This document shows, in pieces, positions 15,227-24,450 of a stretch of DNA of 60,600 bases. Position numbers and translations under genes: made by a program. Below the pieces are notes generated by a model. The model had not been told where the DNA came from. It saw only the letters and a program-made list of their open reading frames with translations, and did no database searches. Numbering within the stretch: position 1 is the stretch's first letter; the number at the start of each line of letters is the position of its first letter. The DNA comes from an uncultured Opitutia bacterium. Lineage in GTDB: Bacteria > Verrucomicrobiota > Verrucomicrobiia > Opitutales > UBA953. The DNA is taken from positions 1-60,600 of the forward strand of contig CAIWNE010000123.1 of the NCBI GenBank assembly GCA_903913915.1, given 5' to 3'.

Positions 15227-16618
15227 ATGCCCGTCTCCCGCCGAAACTTCCTGCGCACCGCCGCCCTGGCCACGCTCGCCTTCCCGGCCATCGTACGTGC
15301 CCGCAACCTTAACTCCCAGGTCCAGATCGCCGCCGTCGGCGTGGACGGCAAGGGCGAATCCGACATCAACGAAGTCGCCTCGCACGCCAAGGCGCGCTTC
15401 GTCGGCTTCTGCGACATCGACGCCGGCCGCTTCGCCAAGATCGACAAGCGCCATCCCGACGTCACCCACTACGCCGACTGGCGCGAGATGTTCGGGAAGC
15501 TCGGCGACGAGTTCGACGCCGTCACGGTCTCCACGCCGGACCACATGCATGCCCTGCCCACCATCACCGCCATGCGGCTGGGCAAGCACGTCTACTGCCA
15601 GAAGCCGCTCACCCACACCGTCTGGGAGGCGCGTCAGCTGCGCCTGCAGGCCGCGAAGTCAAAGGTGCGCACCCAGATGGGCAACCAGATCCACTCCGCC
15701 AAGGAGTATCGCACCGGCGTCCACCTCATCCAGTCGGGACGCATCGGCAAGATCCTCGCCGTGCACACGTGGCATCCCAACACCGGCAACCGCTACACCA
15801 ATCTGACCGCCGCCCCGGCGCCGGGGCCCGTGCCGGCCGGCGTGAGCTGGGACCTCTGGCTCGGCTGCGCGCAGGCGCGCGACTACGCGCCGACCGTCTA
15901 CCACCCCTTCAACTGGCGCGACTGGGTGGACTTCGGAAGCGGCACCATGGGCGATTTCGGCTGCCACCTCCTGGACCCCGTCTTCACTGCGCTCAGGCTC
16001 GGCAACCCGCTCAGCGTCAAGGCGGACAGCCTCGGCGCCAACGCGCAGACCTGGTGCCGCGAGCAGACCATCGAATGGACCTTCCCCGGCACCGAATACA
16101 CCAAAGGCGACACCCTCAAGGTCACCTGGTATGACGGCGGCCGCCTCCCGGACCTCGCGCTCGCGCAGATGCCCGCCGGCAAGAAGCTGGCCAACGCCGG
16201 CTCGATCTTCATCGGCGAACACGGCGTCATGATGCTCCCGCACGTGGCCGCACCGCAGCTTTTCCCCGAAGAGAAGTTCGGCAAGAACCTCAACCCCGGC
16301 GAACTCGCGCGCCGCGCCCGCGCCAAGGATAAGCCCACCGACAAGGTAGCCGTCGACCTCGCCGACTTCATCGAAGGCTCCAGCCATTACCATGCGTGGG
16401 TCGACGCCATCGTCGACGGCCACGAGACCACGGACAACTTCGCGTACGCCGGCCCGCTGACGGAAGCCGTCCAGCTCGGCAACGTCGCCTCCCGTTTCTC
16501 CGGCGTGAAGCTGAACTGGGACGCCGCCGCCATGAAGTTCGCCGGCAAGCCCGAGGCCGAAGCCCTGCTGACCAAGCCGTACCGCAAGGGATGGGAGCTG
16601 ATCGCAGCTGACCGCTAA
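15227..16618 (+). CDS. Tat-exported Gfo/Idh/MocA-family oxidoreductase
   Basis: The 463-residue product starts with a twin-arginine signal (VSRRNFLRTAALATLAFPAIVRA), so it is exported folded, with its nucleotide bound. A Rossmann domain follows (VQIAAVGVDGKGESDINEVA, then FVGFCDIDAGRFAKID and DAVTVSTPDHMHA). The Gfo/Idh EKP-type signature appears as YCQKPLTHTVWEARQL, with Q in place of E. The C-terminal half is the family's beta-sheet domain. Relatives oxidise or epimerise sugars, often at C3, and exported members keep tightly bound NAD(P). Neighbouring DUF1080 and ThuA-like genes make a 3-keto-sugar role plausible. The substrate is not determinable here. It is monocistronic. Confidence 0.9.
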   Translation: MPVSRRNFLRTAALATLAFPAIVRARNLNSQVQIAAVGVDGKGESDINEVASHAKARFVGFCDIDAGRFAKIDKRHPDVTHYADWREMFGKLGDEFDAVTVSTPDHMHALPTITAMRLGKHVYCQKPLTHTVWEARQLRLQAAKSKVRTQMGNQIHSAKEYRTGVHLIQSGRIGKILAVHTWHPNTGNRYTNLTAAPAPGPVPAGVSWDLWLGCAQARDYAPTVYHPFNWRDWVDFGSGTMGDFGCHLLDPVFTALRLGNPLSVKADSLGANAQTWCREQTIEWTFPGTEYTKGDTLKVTWYDGGRLPDLALAQMPAGKKLANAGSIFIGEHGVMMLPHVAAPQLFPEEKFGKNLNPGELARRARAKDKPTDKVAVDLADFIEGSSHYHAWVDAIVDGHETTDNFAYAGPLTEAVQLGNVASRFSGVKLNWDAAAMKFAGKPEAEALLTKPYRKGWELIAADR

Positions 16619-17126
16619 ACGTCAGCGAGGGGGGCAAATGGGCACGGGGACATGGGGACACGGGGCAGACCACGAGGACGCGAGGGCCGGATGGCTCGTG
16701 GGCCGGACTAAGGCACACGAGTTGACCCGTTGACCGGTGGGCCAGTTGGCAAGGAAGACAAAGATACCGTGCAAAGGTGCAACTGCGGCGATACCGCGTG
16801 CAAAAGTGCAAAGGTGAGAGACAGAGATACATTTCCATGTCTCGGGTCTCGGCAGTGAGGAGCCAGGTGCGGGTTATCAGGTACGGGTTCGGGTGCGGGC
16901 CTGAACCTGTACATGTAAGTGCGCCAGAACACCTGAACCTGATACATGATGGCCGAGACCTGGGACCTGAGAGTGAGTTTGAGACAGCTATGTCGTGACG
17001 CGGTCCCGACCCTACCCAAGACAGACTGCTGAGGTGGAAAAAACGGCGTTCGGAAGGCCGGCGAAATGCCGAGACATACTTCCTTACAACCTTGCCCCTG
17101 GATAGGGGTTACTTAGTCAGATTCAT
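16619..17126. repeat. Intergenic module cluster VI
   Basis: 508 bases without a gene: a G-rich GGCACGGGGACATGGGGACA segment (about 16640-16659), a module A fragment (16720-16754), F (about 16769-16816: GTGCAAAGGTGCAA and GTGCAAAAGTGCAAAGGTG around a short hairpin), D (16840-16972) and E (16990-17017). Module B is missing here; F lies in its place. Confidence 0.68.
16840..16972. repeat. Long hairpin module D, copy 5
   Basis: TCTCGGGTCTCGGCAGTGAG on the left and GGCCGAGACCTGGGACCTGA on the right. The centre reads GGGCCTGAACCTGTACATG with some drift from the other copies. Confidence 0.7.
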
Positions 17127-18887
17127 ATGAAAACACCCCGTCTCCTGGCCTTGGGATTCCTCCTGGCCGCCACGCTGCATGGCGCGGAGGCCCAGAAGCC
17201 CAATGTGCTCTTCATCGCCGTCGACGACATGCGTCCCGAGCTCGGCTGCTACGGCAACACCGTCATCAAGACCCCGAACTTCGATCGCCTGGCCAAGCGC
17301 GGCATGGTCTTCACCCGCGCCTACTGCCAGCAGGCCGTCTGCAGCCCGTCGCGCACCTCGATCATGACCGGCAAGCGTCCTGACGCCACGCGCGTATGGG
17401 ACCTTGAGACGCACTTCCGCGTCGCGCTCCCGAACGTCAAGACCATCGGCCAGTACTTCAAGGAGAACGGCTACTTCTCCCAAGGGATGGGCAAGATCTA
17501 CCATGGCGGCTTCGATGACGAGGCCACCTGGTCGACGCCGTGGATGACGCCCAAGGCGCCGACCTACGCCAAGGACCCGACCCCGGCCGACGTCGTGAAG
17601 GAGGATACCAAGGGCAAGGGAAAGGGCGTCGCCTTCGAAGCCGGCGATGTCGCCGATGATTTCTACACCGACGGCAAGACCTCGCGCCTCGCCGCCCAGA
17701 CCATCGCCGAGCTGCACAAGAAAGGTCAGCCCTTCTTCCTCGCCGTCGGATTTTCCAAGCCGCACCTCCCGTTCGTCTCGCCCAAGAAATATTGGGACCT
17801 CTACGACCCGGCCAAGATCCCGGACACCGCCAGCCCCTTCCCCGTCGGCGCCCCGGCCTACGTCGGCGACAATGACAGCGGCGAATTCCGCGCCTACACC
17901 AACGTCCCGCCCAAGGACAAGAAACTGGCCCGCACGCCCTTGCCGCCGGCCTTCGCCGCGCAGGTGCGTCACGGCTACTACGCCGCCATCAGCTACACCG
18001 ACGCCAACCTCGGCATCGTCCTCGACGCACTGGAGAAGGAAGGCATCGCCGACAACACCGTCGTCGTCGTCTGGGGCGACCACGGCTGGAAGCTCGGCGA
18101 CCACGAAGAATGGGGCAAGCACACCAACTTCGAGATCGATACGCGCGTCCCGCTGATCTTCAGCTACCCCGGCCAGAAGACCGCCGGCCTTAAGAGCAGC
18201 TCGCTCGTAGAGTTCGTCGACGTCTACCCCACCCTCGCCGACCTCTGCGGCCTGCCGAAGCCCGACGTCGACGGCGTCAGCCTCAAGCCCGTGCTCGAGA
18301 ATCCCGACGTCACCGTGAAGCCGGTCGCCATCAGCCAGTACCCGAAGACCGCCGGCCTGAACAAGAAGGACGGCGCCAAAGGCACCGCGAAGCGCGACGT
18401 CATGGGTTACAGCATCCGCGACGACCGCTGGCGCCTGACCCTCTGGCGCAGCCTGGCGGACAACAAGATCGTCGACACCGAGCTCTACGACGAAGTCAAC
18501 GCCCCGACCGAACCCGAGAACCTCGCCAACAAGCCCGAGAACAAGGAAGTCATCGAACGCCTCTCGAAATTCCTGCCTCCGCCCATCCCGGCCGCCGACC
18601 CCAACGCCAAGAAGATAGCCAAGGGGAAGAAGAACCTCGTCGACATCGAAGCGAAGAACAAGGACGAGGACGCCACCGCGCCCAAGATCGTTGCCCCGAC
18701 CGAGCAGCACCAGGACCGCAACGCGATGTTCGACCGTCGCGATGTCAACAAGGACGGCAAGCTCTCCAGGGAAGAATTCATGGACAAGCAGAAGGATCCC
18801 GTCCACGCCGCCGAGAACTTCACCAAGTTCGACAAGGACAAGGACGGCTTCCTCACCCGCGAGGAATTCGTCAAGATGGGCAAGTAA
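17127..18887 (+). CDS. Secreted type I sulfatase with C-terminal EF hands
   Basis: The 586-residue exported sulfatase (signal MKTPRLLALGFLLAATLHGAEA) hydrolyses sulfate esters, most like iduronate-2-sulfatase. The active-site motif is C72-S-P-S-R, whose Cys becomes formylglycine; metal ligands lie in FIAVDDMRPELGCYG and VVVWGDHGWKLGDHEEWGKHTNFE. After the catalytic domain a Lys-rich linker leads to two canonical EF-hand loops, DVNKDGKLSREE (539-550) and DKDKDGFLTREE (569-580). EF hands are an unusual tail for a sulfatase and may bind Ca2+ for stability or docking. The sulfatase-maturating enzyme is not in this window. A terminator hairpin follows. Confidence 0.93.
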   Translation: MKTPRLLALGFLLAATLHGAEAQKPNVLFIAVDDMRPELGCYGNTVIKTPNFDRLAKRGMVFTRAYCQQAVCSPSRTSIMTGKRPDATRVWDLETHFRVALPNVKTIGQYFKENGYFSQGMGKIYHGGFDDEATWSTPWMTPKAPTYAKDPTPADVVKEDTKGKGKGVAFEAGDVADDFYTDGKTSRLAAQTIAELHKKGQPFFLAVGFSKPHLPFVSPKKYWDLYDPAKIPDTASPFPVGAPAYVGDNDSGEFRAYTNVPPKDKKLARTPLPPAFAAQVRHGYYAAISYTDANLGIVLDALEKEGIADNTVVVVWGDHGWKLGDHEEWGKHTNFEIDTRVPLIFSYPGQKTAGLKSSSLVEFVDVYPTLADLCGLPKPDVDGVSLKPVLENPDVTVKPVAISQYPKTAGLNKKDGAKGTAKRDVMGYSIRDDRWRLTLWRSLADNKIVDTELYDEVNAPTEPENLANKPENKEVIERLSKFLPPPIPAADPNAKKIAKGKKNLVDIEAKNKDEDATAPKIVAPTEQHQDRNAMFDRRDVNKDGKLSREEFMDKQKDPVHAAENFTKFDKDKDGFLTREEFVKMGK

Positions 18888-18907
18888 GCCCGGCGACGAT
18901 CCCACGA

Positions 18908-18933
18908 AAAGGCGGCCCGGAAGGTCCGCCTTT
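18908..18933 (+). terminator. Intrinsic terminator after the sulfatase gene
   Basis: AAAGGCGG, 10-base loop, CCGCCTTT then CTTACG: an 8-bp stem with an A-flank and short T-flank, ending 46 bases before the GH79 start. Confidence 0.65.
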
Positions 18934-18979
18934 CTTACGCCTTCCTACCGCGCCCATCCGCCCTAGCCTCCTCACACCC

Positions 18980-20386
18980 ATGACTGCCTTCCTCCGAACG
19001 CTCGCCTTGGTCTGCGGCACCTCCCTGGCCGCGGCCGAAAGCATCCCGGCCAGCGTCGTCATCGATACCGACAAGCCCGGCCTCGCGATCCCGGCCGACT
19101 TCCTGGGCATCAGCTACGAGAAGAACGCCCTCGTCGAACCGCACTTCAAGCCGGGCAACAGCGTCCTGGTCAACCTGCACCGCAACCTTGGCCAAGGCAC
19201 GTTACGACTCGGCGGGAACAAGGTGGAACTCACCCGCTGGCAGGCGGACGCCTCGGCCTCCTTGGACAAGTCCACCGGCCTCGCCGTGATCGGACGCGCC
19301 ACGCTGGACGACCTTTACGGCTTCCTCAAGGCGAGCGGCTGGAAGTGCCTGCACGGCATCAACCTTGCCGGCAACCGGCCCGAATCGTCGGCCGAAGAAG
19401 CGGCGTATGCGTCGAAGATCGGCGCGACCTCCGTGCTTGCGTTCGAAGTCGGCAACGAACCCAACTTGTACGCCAACCATGACCTGCGGAAGAAAGGCTA
19501 TGATTGCCCCGCCTACCTGCCCGAGGCCGCCGCGACCATCAAGGTCGTCCGCGCGCGCAACCGCGGGATCATCCTCGCCGGCCCCGCCACCGCGCGCCGC
19601 ACCGACCCTTGGTTCGAAGACGCCGTCGGCGGACTCAAGGGACAGCTCGAGATCGGCACCTCGCACCTGTACGCCCTCTCCGGCGGCTCGACCAACCCCA
19701 AGTCGGCCAACTTCCCGGACGCGGCGAACCTCCTGCTTCCCGCCACCATGGCCAAGGACATGACCATGGTGGACGAACATCGCGCCGCCACGAAGGCCGC
19801 CGGCATGCGCTATCGCCTCGCCGAATGCAATTCGGTGTCCAACGGCGGACGCGCCGGCGTCAGCGACACCTTCGTCGCCGCGCTGTGGGCGACCGACTTC
19901 CTCTTCTCCGTCGCCGAGCACGGCGCCGACGGCATCAACTTCCACTGCAACCTCAAGCCTGCCAGCTATTCGCCGATCTCCTGGTCGAAGACCGAGAACC
20001 GCTACGTCGTCCATCCGCTCTACTACGCCATGCTGGCGTTCAAGGAAGCGAGCGGCGGGCGGATCCTGCCGGCCGACGTAAAGTGCGCGGCGAACGTCAC
20101 CGCGCACGCGACGCTCGGCGCCGACGGCAAGGTGCGCGTCGTCCTGACCAACAAGGACCTGGCCCGGGACGTCGTCGCGCACCTCGCGGCCGGACGCGGC
20201 ACGGGCAGCGTCGTCCGCCTGAGGGCGCCTTCGGCCGACGCCAAGACCGGCATCACCTTCGCGGGGGCCGAGGCGACGGCGGACGGCAGATGGACGGCCA
20301 AGGGGGCCGAGACGATCACCGTCTCAGGCGCCGCCCCGACGATCGTCCTGCCCTCCGGCAGCGCGGCGGTGGTCACGCTCGACTAG
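18980..20386 (+). CDS. Exported glycoside hydrolase, GH79-like
   Basis: The 468-residue product has a signal peptide (MTAFLRTLALVCGTSLAAA) and the layout of GH79 beta-glucuronidase/heparanase-type enzymes: a (beta/alpha)8 barrel entered by GISYEKNALVEPHF, and a C-terminal beta-domain (residues about 370-468). E160 in FEVGNEPNLY matches the acid/base (NEP) of clan GH-A. E282 in YRLAECNSVSNGG, followed by GVSDTFVAALWATDFLF, matches the nucleophile strand. Such enzymes release uronic acids from glycosaminoglycan-like or plant chains, in line with the adjacent iduronate-type sulfatase. The stop codon overlaps the AraC gene's stop on the other strand in CTAG. Confidence 0.8.
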   Translation: MTAFLRTLALVCGTSLAAAESIPASVVIDTDKPGLAIPADFLGISYEKNALVEPHFKPGNSVLVNLHRNLGQGTLRLGGNKVELTRWQADASASLDKSTGLAVIGRATLDDLYGFLKASGWKCLHGINLAGNRPESSAEEAAYASKIGATSVLAFEVGNEPNLYANHDLRKKGYDCPAYLPEAAATIKVVRARNRGIILAGPATARRTDPWFEDAVGGLKGQLEIGTSHLYALSGGSTNPKSANFPDAANLLLPATMAKDMTMVDEHRAATKAAGMRYRLAECNSVSNGGRAGVSDTFVAALWATDFLFSVAEHGADGINFHCNLKPASYSPISWSKTENRYVVHPLYYAMLAFKEASGGRILPADVKCAANVTAHATLGADGKVRVVLTNKDLARDVVAHLAAGRGTGSVVRLRAPSADAKTGITFAGAEATADGRWTAKGAETITVSGAAPTIVLPSGSAAVVTLD

Positions 20387-21252
20387 GCCTCGCGAAGCCG
20401 GTCGGCCTCACGGGCCCGGAACTGGCTGGGCGTGAAACCCGTGTGCTTCTTGAAGTCCTTGCTGAAGAAGTAACGGTCCGAGTAACCCACCTGTTCGGCG
20501 ATCTCCTTGATGTCGTCGGCCGTATCGGCGAGCCGGCGTTTCGCCTGGCTGATGCGTTCGCGCCGCAGCCAGTCGATCGGACTCGTGCCGAAGGACTGCT
20601 TATAGACGCGTGAGAAGTGGGTCGGACTGAGCCCTGCCAGCCGGGCGAGCGAAGCCACCGTGTGCTTCTGGAAGTAGAAGAGCTTCATCTGCTCCACGCA
20701 GCGGGCCAGCGCCGGCGGGATCTTCGGCGCCATCTCCCCCGACCGCTGCCGGGCGCAATAAGCCTGGGCGACCAACTCCGCCACCTGCGCATGGATCAAC
20801 GCGGGCGACGACGGGGCGTCCTGAGGGATGAGCCGGAAGAGCTCCTTGAAGACCGGGACCGCCTCACGCAGGTCCATCCCGCCGACGACCGGAGCGTCGC
20901 GGACGCCGAGCAGGTCGGACAGCTGCGCCAGCCGCGGCCCCTCCGCGCGGACCCAATAGACCTCCCATGGGTCGTCTTGGACCGCGCCGTGCTCGTGCGG
21001 ATGATGGCAGTTGATCCAGACCAGGTCGCCGCGACGCACCTGATGCACGCGCCCCGCGATGCGCGTCCACCCCTTGCCGCGGAGGCAGAGGATGAGCTCG
21101 TGTCCCGGAAAGTGGTCGCGCTTGATGTGGTGCTCCGTGCCTGCGAGCAGGTGGCCCGCGCGGGGCACCGTATAGAACACCTCCTGATGGGAGGGATTCG
21201 GGGTCGCATAGAGCGAGACCGGGAAACGGTTGGCGACGGGGGGCTGAGCCAT
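20383..21252 (-). CDS. AraC-family transcriptional regulator with cupin sensor
   Basis: The 289-residue product has an N-terminal cupin-like effector domain (HFPGHELILCLRGKGW, GDLVWINCHHPHEHG; residues about 30-100) and a C-terminal double helix-turn-helix (about 195-285) with the typical SLARLAGLSPTHFSRVYKQSFG and IAEQVGYSDRYFFSKDFKKHTGFTPSQFR. It probably senses a sugar and controls the divergently transcribed DUF1549/DUF1553 operon starting 72 bases away. The ATG at 21252 fits the protein start and a TATTAT box directly upstream. Tail to tail with the GH79 gene, it shares four bases. Confidence 0.93.
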   Translation of the reverse strand: MAQPPVANRFPVSLYATPNPSHQEVFYTVPRAGHLLAGTEHHIKRDHFPGHELILCLRGKGWTRIAGRVHQVRRGDLVWINCHHPHEHGAVQDDPWEVYWVRAEGPRLAQLSDLLGVRDAPVVGGMDLREAVPVFKELFRLIPQDAPSSPALIHAQVAELVAQAYCARQRSGEMAPKIPPALARCVEQMKLFYFQKHTVASLARLAGLSPTHFSRVYKQSFGTSPIDWLRRERISQAKRRLADTADDIKEIAEQVGYSDRYFFSKDFKKHTGFTPSQFRAREADRLREA

Positions 21253-21324
21253 GGTAGGATAATACAACCTGCCGGCAGGGCCTTGCCATTTAAAACTCCG
21301 GGCTTCGGCGTAGAATGTCCCGAG
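21253..21324. promoter_or_regulatory. Divergent promoter region, AraC / DUF1553 operon
   Basis: On the minus strand TATTAT (complement of 21259-21264) lies six bases from the AraC ATG, so that transcript may be leaderless. On the plus strand TAGAAT (21311-21316) is a candidate -10 for the cytochrome gene. CTGCCGGCAG (21269-21278) is a short perfect palindrome between them. All are motif-level calls. Confidence 0.4.
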
Positions 21325-24300
21325 ATGACCCAGCCGGCCCCGCTGCTCCTCGCCTTCATGGCATTCCTGCTCCCCGCCCGCGCGGCGGAGCCGGTCAGTT
21401 TCAGCCGCGACGTCCTGCCGATCCTCTCCGACAACTGCTTCGGGTGCCACGGCCAGGACGAAGCGCACCGCAAGGGCAAGCTGCGACTCGACCTGCGCGA
21501 CGCCGCCCTGGCCAAGGAGGCCTTCGTCCCCGGCCAGCCCGACCTCAGCGAACTCATCAAGCGCGTCGTCACCGCCGACGAGGAAGAACTCATGCCGCCG
21601 CCCAAGTCGCACAAGGCGCGGCTCACCGCGGCGCAGACGGACATCTTGCGCCGCTGGATCGCCGAAGGCGCCGTCTGGGGAAGGCATTGGTCCTTCGAAC
21701 CCCCGGCGAAAGCGCCGGTCGTCGGACACCCCGTCGACGCCTTCGTCGACAAGAAGCTCGCCGCCGAGGGACTCACGCGTGCCAAGGAAGCGCCCAGGCA
21801 CACCCTGCTCCGCCGCCTTTCCTTCGACCTCATCGGACTGCCGCCCACCGAAGCCGAAACCGCGGCGTTCCTCGCCGACAACTCGCCGCAGGCCTATGAG
21901 CGGGCCGTCGACCGCCTGCTGGACTCGCCTCATCACGGCGAGCGGATGGCCATGTGGTGGCTCGACGCCGCGCGCTATGCGGATACCGACGGCTTCCAGT
22001 CCGACTCCACGCGCACCAACTGGGCATGGCGCGACTGGGTCGTCGAGTCGTTCAATCGCAACGTACCCTACGACCGGTTCACCCTCGAGCAGTTCGCCGG
22101 GGACCTCCTGCCGAACGCCACGCCCGAACAGAAACTGGCGACCTGCTTCCAGCGCAACCACATGACCAACGGCGAAGGCGGCCGGGATCCGGAGGAGTCC
22201 CGCGTCGACTACGTCCTCGATCGCGTGAACACCATGGGCACCACATGGCTGGGCATGACGCTCGGTTGCGCGCAGTGCCACAGCCATAAGTTCGACCCCG
22301 TCACGCAGGCCGACTACTACGCCCTCTCCGCCTTCTTCAACAGCATCGACGAAGACGGCAAGGCCGGCGGCGCCGCCAAGCCCTTCCTGCCCTACCAATC
22401 CAAGCACGCCGCCCGCGCGATCGCCGAGGCCCAGCAGCTGGTCGACGCCGCCAAGCCCGCCGAGGCCCGCGCCCGAAGCGAGGCCGAGACGTCGTTCACC
22501 CGATGGCTCGAAGAACGCCGTCAACAGACGAAGCCCGGCTGGAGCACCTGGAAGATCATCAAGGCGGACGCCCTCGAGACCGCGGAAGGCACCGTGCTGA
22601 AGCAGGAGGCCGACGGCGCCGTCCAAGCCTCCGGTCCGCATCCGAACCAGGACGAATACCGGATCGTCAGCCACGACCGCCTGGAACGCATCACCGGCCT
22701 ACGCATCGAAGTCCTGCCCCATCCCTCGCATACCAAGGGCGGACTCTCCCGAGGCAAGGACGGGGAGTTCAAGCTCACCGACATCAAGGTCCAGGTCCGC
22801 ACACGGGGGAACAACCAGATCCGAGACATCCTCATGGCCAACGCCGTCGCCGACGTGATGGCCGACAAGAAGAAGAACAACAACTATGGCGACGTGAAGG
22901 ACACGCTGGACGACGACCCCCGCAACGGCTGGACGACCAAGGGCTTCGACCAGACCAAGCCGCATGTCGCCGTCTACGCGCTCGCCGAACCGCTCGTCCT
23001 CGGGGTGGACGACGAACTCATGATCGAGCTGCGCCAGCGCTCGACGCTGGGCGACGCCAACATCGGCCGCTTCCGACTGGCCATCGCATCGGAAGCAGGC
23101 GAAGCCGTGAACAAGGTCGGGGCCAGCCCGCGCGAAGAGCTGGCCGCCCTCCCATCCGGCCAGCCGATCGGACCCAAGCTGCGCGAACGCCTCTTCGACG
23201 AATTCCTCGCCGACCACGCACCCTACCAGACCTCGCGCCTCGCCCTGGATCGCGCCCTGCGACAGCTGAGCGAGACCAAGGCCGCCGCCGGCAAGCTCAA
23301 CGTCATGGTCCTCGCCGAGCGCAAGGAACCGCGCGACACCTTCGTCCTCGTACGCGGCGTGTGGGACAAGCATGGCGACAAGGTCGGACCCGACGTACCC
23401 AAGGCGCTCGCCCCTTGGCCCGAAGGCGAACCGCGCACCCGCCTCGGCCTCGCCCGTTGGCTGACCTCCAAGGACAACCAGCTGACCGCCCGCGTGACCG
23501 TGAACCATCTCTGGCAGATGCTCTTCGGCCAAGGTCTCGTGAAGACCACGGAAGACTTCGGACTCCAGGGCGAACGACCGACGCACCCCGAGCTGCTCGA
23601 CTGGCTGGCCGTGGACCTCGCCGAGCATGGCTGGGACCTCAAGCGCACGCTCAAGCTCATCGTCATGAGCGACACCTACCGCCAGGACTCGTCCGTCACG
23701 CCGGCCCTGCTCGCCAAGGACCCCGAGAACCGCCTCTTCGCCCGCGGCGCCCGCTTCCGCCTGCCCAGCTGGATGATCCGCGACGGCGCGCTGCTGAACG
23801 CCGGCCTCTTCAACCCCGCGATCGGCGGACCGCCCGTGCGCCCATACCAACCCGACGGCGTCTGGGAGGAACTGTTCATGGGACGGTTCAAATATGAGCC
23901 CAGCGAAGGCGCGGCCCAGTATCGTCGCACCCTCTACGCCTTCTGGCGTCGCTCCATCGCGCCCACCTTCCTGTTCGATTCCGCCCAGCGTCGCTCCTGC
24001 GAAGTGCGCATCGGACGGACGAACACCCCGCTCCAGGCGCTCACCTTGCAGAACGACCTCACCTACCTCGAAGCCTCGCAAGCCATCGCCACCGCCATCC
24101 TCCGCACCTCCGGCGACGACGGCCGGCTGCAGGCGCTCGGCCGCAAGGTGCTTTCACGGACGTTCGACGAGCGCGAGGCCGCCCAACTCGGCAAGACCCT
24201 GGACCACGCCCGCGCGCATTACCGCAACCACCCCGCCGACGCCGCGAAGTTCCTCAAAGTCGGCCAGCGTGATCCCGCAGGCGCCGACCTGCCTGAGCTC

Positions 24301-24363
24301 GCCGCCTGGACCGTGGTCGCGAGCCTCGCCCTCAACCTCGACGAGGCGATCACGCGGGAATGA
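21325..24363 (+). CDS. PSCyt1-DUF1549-DUF1553 cytochrome c protein (first paralogue)
   Basis: The 1012-residue exported protein (signal MTQPAPLLLAFMAFLLPARA) has the planctomycete/verrucomicrobial architecture. PSCyt1 carries heme motif C38-F-G-C-H42. DUF1549 contains AARYADTDGFQSD and a second CxxCH, C315-A-Q-C-H319. A middle insert (about residues 370-640) includes a coiled segment and a beta-rich part (LERITGLRIEVLPHP). DUF1553 ends the protein (RLGLARWLTSKDNQLTARVTVNHLWQ, TNTPLQALTLQND). The family's reaction is unproven; it is thought to serve periplasmic oxidation of carbohydrate. It leads an operon with the propeller and DUF1501 genes, divergent from AraC. Confidence 0.9.
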   Translation: MTQPAPLLLAFMAFLLPARAAEPVSFSRDVLPILSDNCFGCHGQDEAHRKGKLRLDLRDAALAKEAFVPGQPDLSELIKRVVTADEEELMPPPKSHKARLTAAQTDILRRWIAEGAVWGRHWSFEPPAKAPVVGHPVDAFVDKKLAAEGLTRAKEAPRHTLLRRLSFDLIGLPPTEAETAAFLADNSPQAYERAVDRLLDSPHHGERMAMWWLDAARYADTDGFQSDSTRTNWAWRDWVVESFNRNVPYDRFTLEQFAGDLLPNATPEQKLATCFQRNHMTNGEGGRDPEESRVDYVLDRVNTMGTTWLGMTLGCAQCHSHKFDPVTQADYYALSAFFNSIDEDGKAGGAAKPFLPYQSKHAARAIAEAQQLVDAAKPAEARARSEAETSFTRWLEERRQQTKPGWSTWKIIKADALETAEGTVLKQEADGAVQASGPHPNQDEYRIVSHDRLERITGLRIEVLPHPSHTKGGLSRGKDGEFKLTDIKVQVRTRGNNQIRDILMANAVADVMADKKKNNNYGDVKDTLDDDPRNGWTTKGFDQTKPHVAVYALAEPLVLGVDDELMIELRQRSTLGDANIGRFRLAIASEAGEAVNKVGASPREELAALPSGQPIGPKLRERLFDEFLADHAPYQTSRLALDRALRQLSETKAAAGKLNVMVLAERKEPRDTFVLVRGVWDKHGDKVGPDVPKALAPWPEGEPRTRLGLARWLTSKDNQLTARVTVNHLWQMLFGQGLVKTTEDFGLQGERPTHPELLDWLAVDLAEHGWDLKRTLKLIVMSDTYRQDSSVTPALLAKDPENRLFARGARFRLPSWMIRDGALLNAGLFNPAIGGPPVRPYQPDGVWEELFMGRFKYEPSEGAAQYRRTLYAFWRRSIAPTFLFDSAQRRSCEVRIGRTNTPLQALTLQNDLTYLEASQAIATAILRTSGDDGRLQALGRKVLSRTFDEREAAQLGKTLDHARAHYRNHPADAAKFLKVGQRDPAGADLPELAAWTVVASLALNLDEAITRE

Positions 24364-24424
24364 GAGCATTGAGCATGGAGCATAGGAGACACACCCAAAC
24401 AGCATCCAAACTCTCACCATCATC

Positions 24425-24450
24425 TATCTGTCATCTATCATCTCATCTTC
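24425..24450 (+). promoter_or_regulatory. Pyrimidine-rich leader before the propeller gene
   Basis: The bases before the ATG are TCATC/TATC repeats (ATCTATCTGTCATCTATC) without any purine-rich ribosome site. Similar leaders precede genes at 30940, 42154 (minus), 50391 and 59500. Confidence 0.4.

Noticed and set aside
21253-22674. Upstream extension of the AraC frame to 22674
   Set aside because: The extension overlaps the divergent cytochrome gene and is Gly/Asp/Glu-rich filler. The AraC protein begins naturally at 21252.
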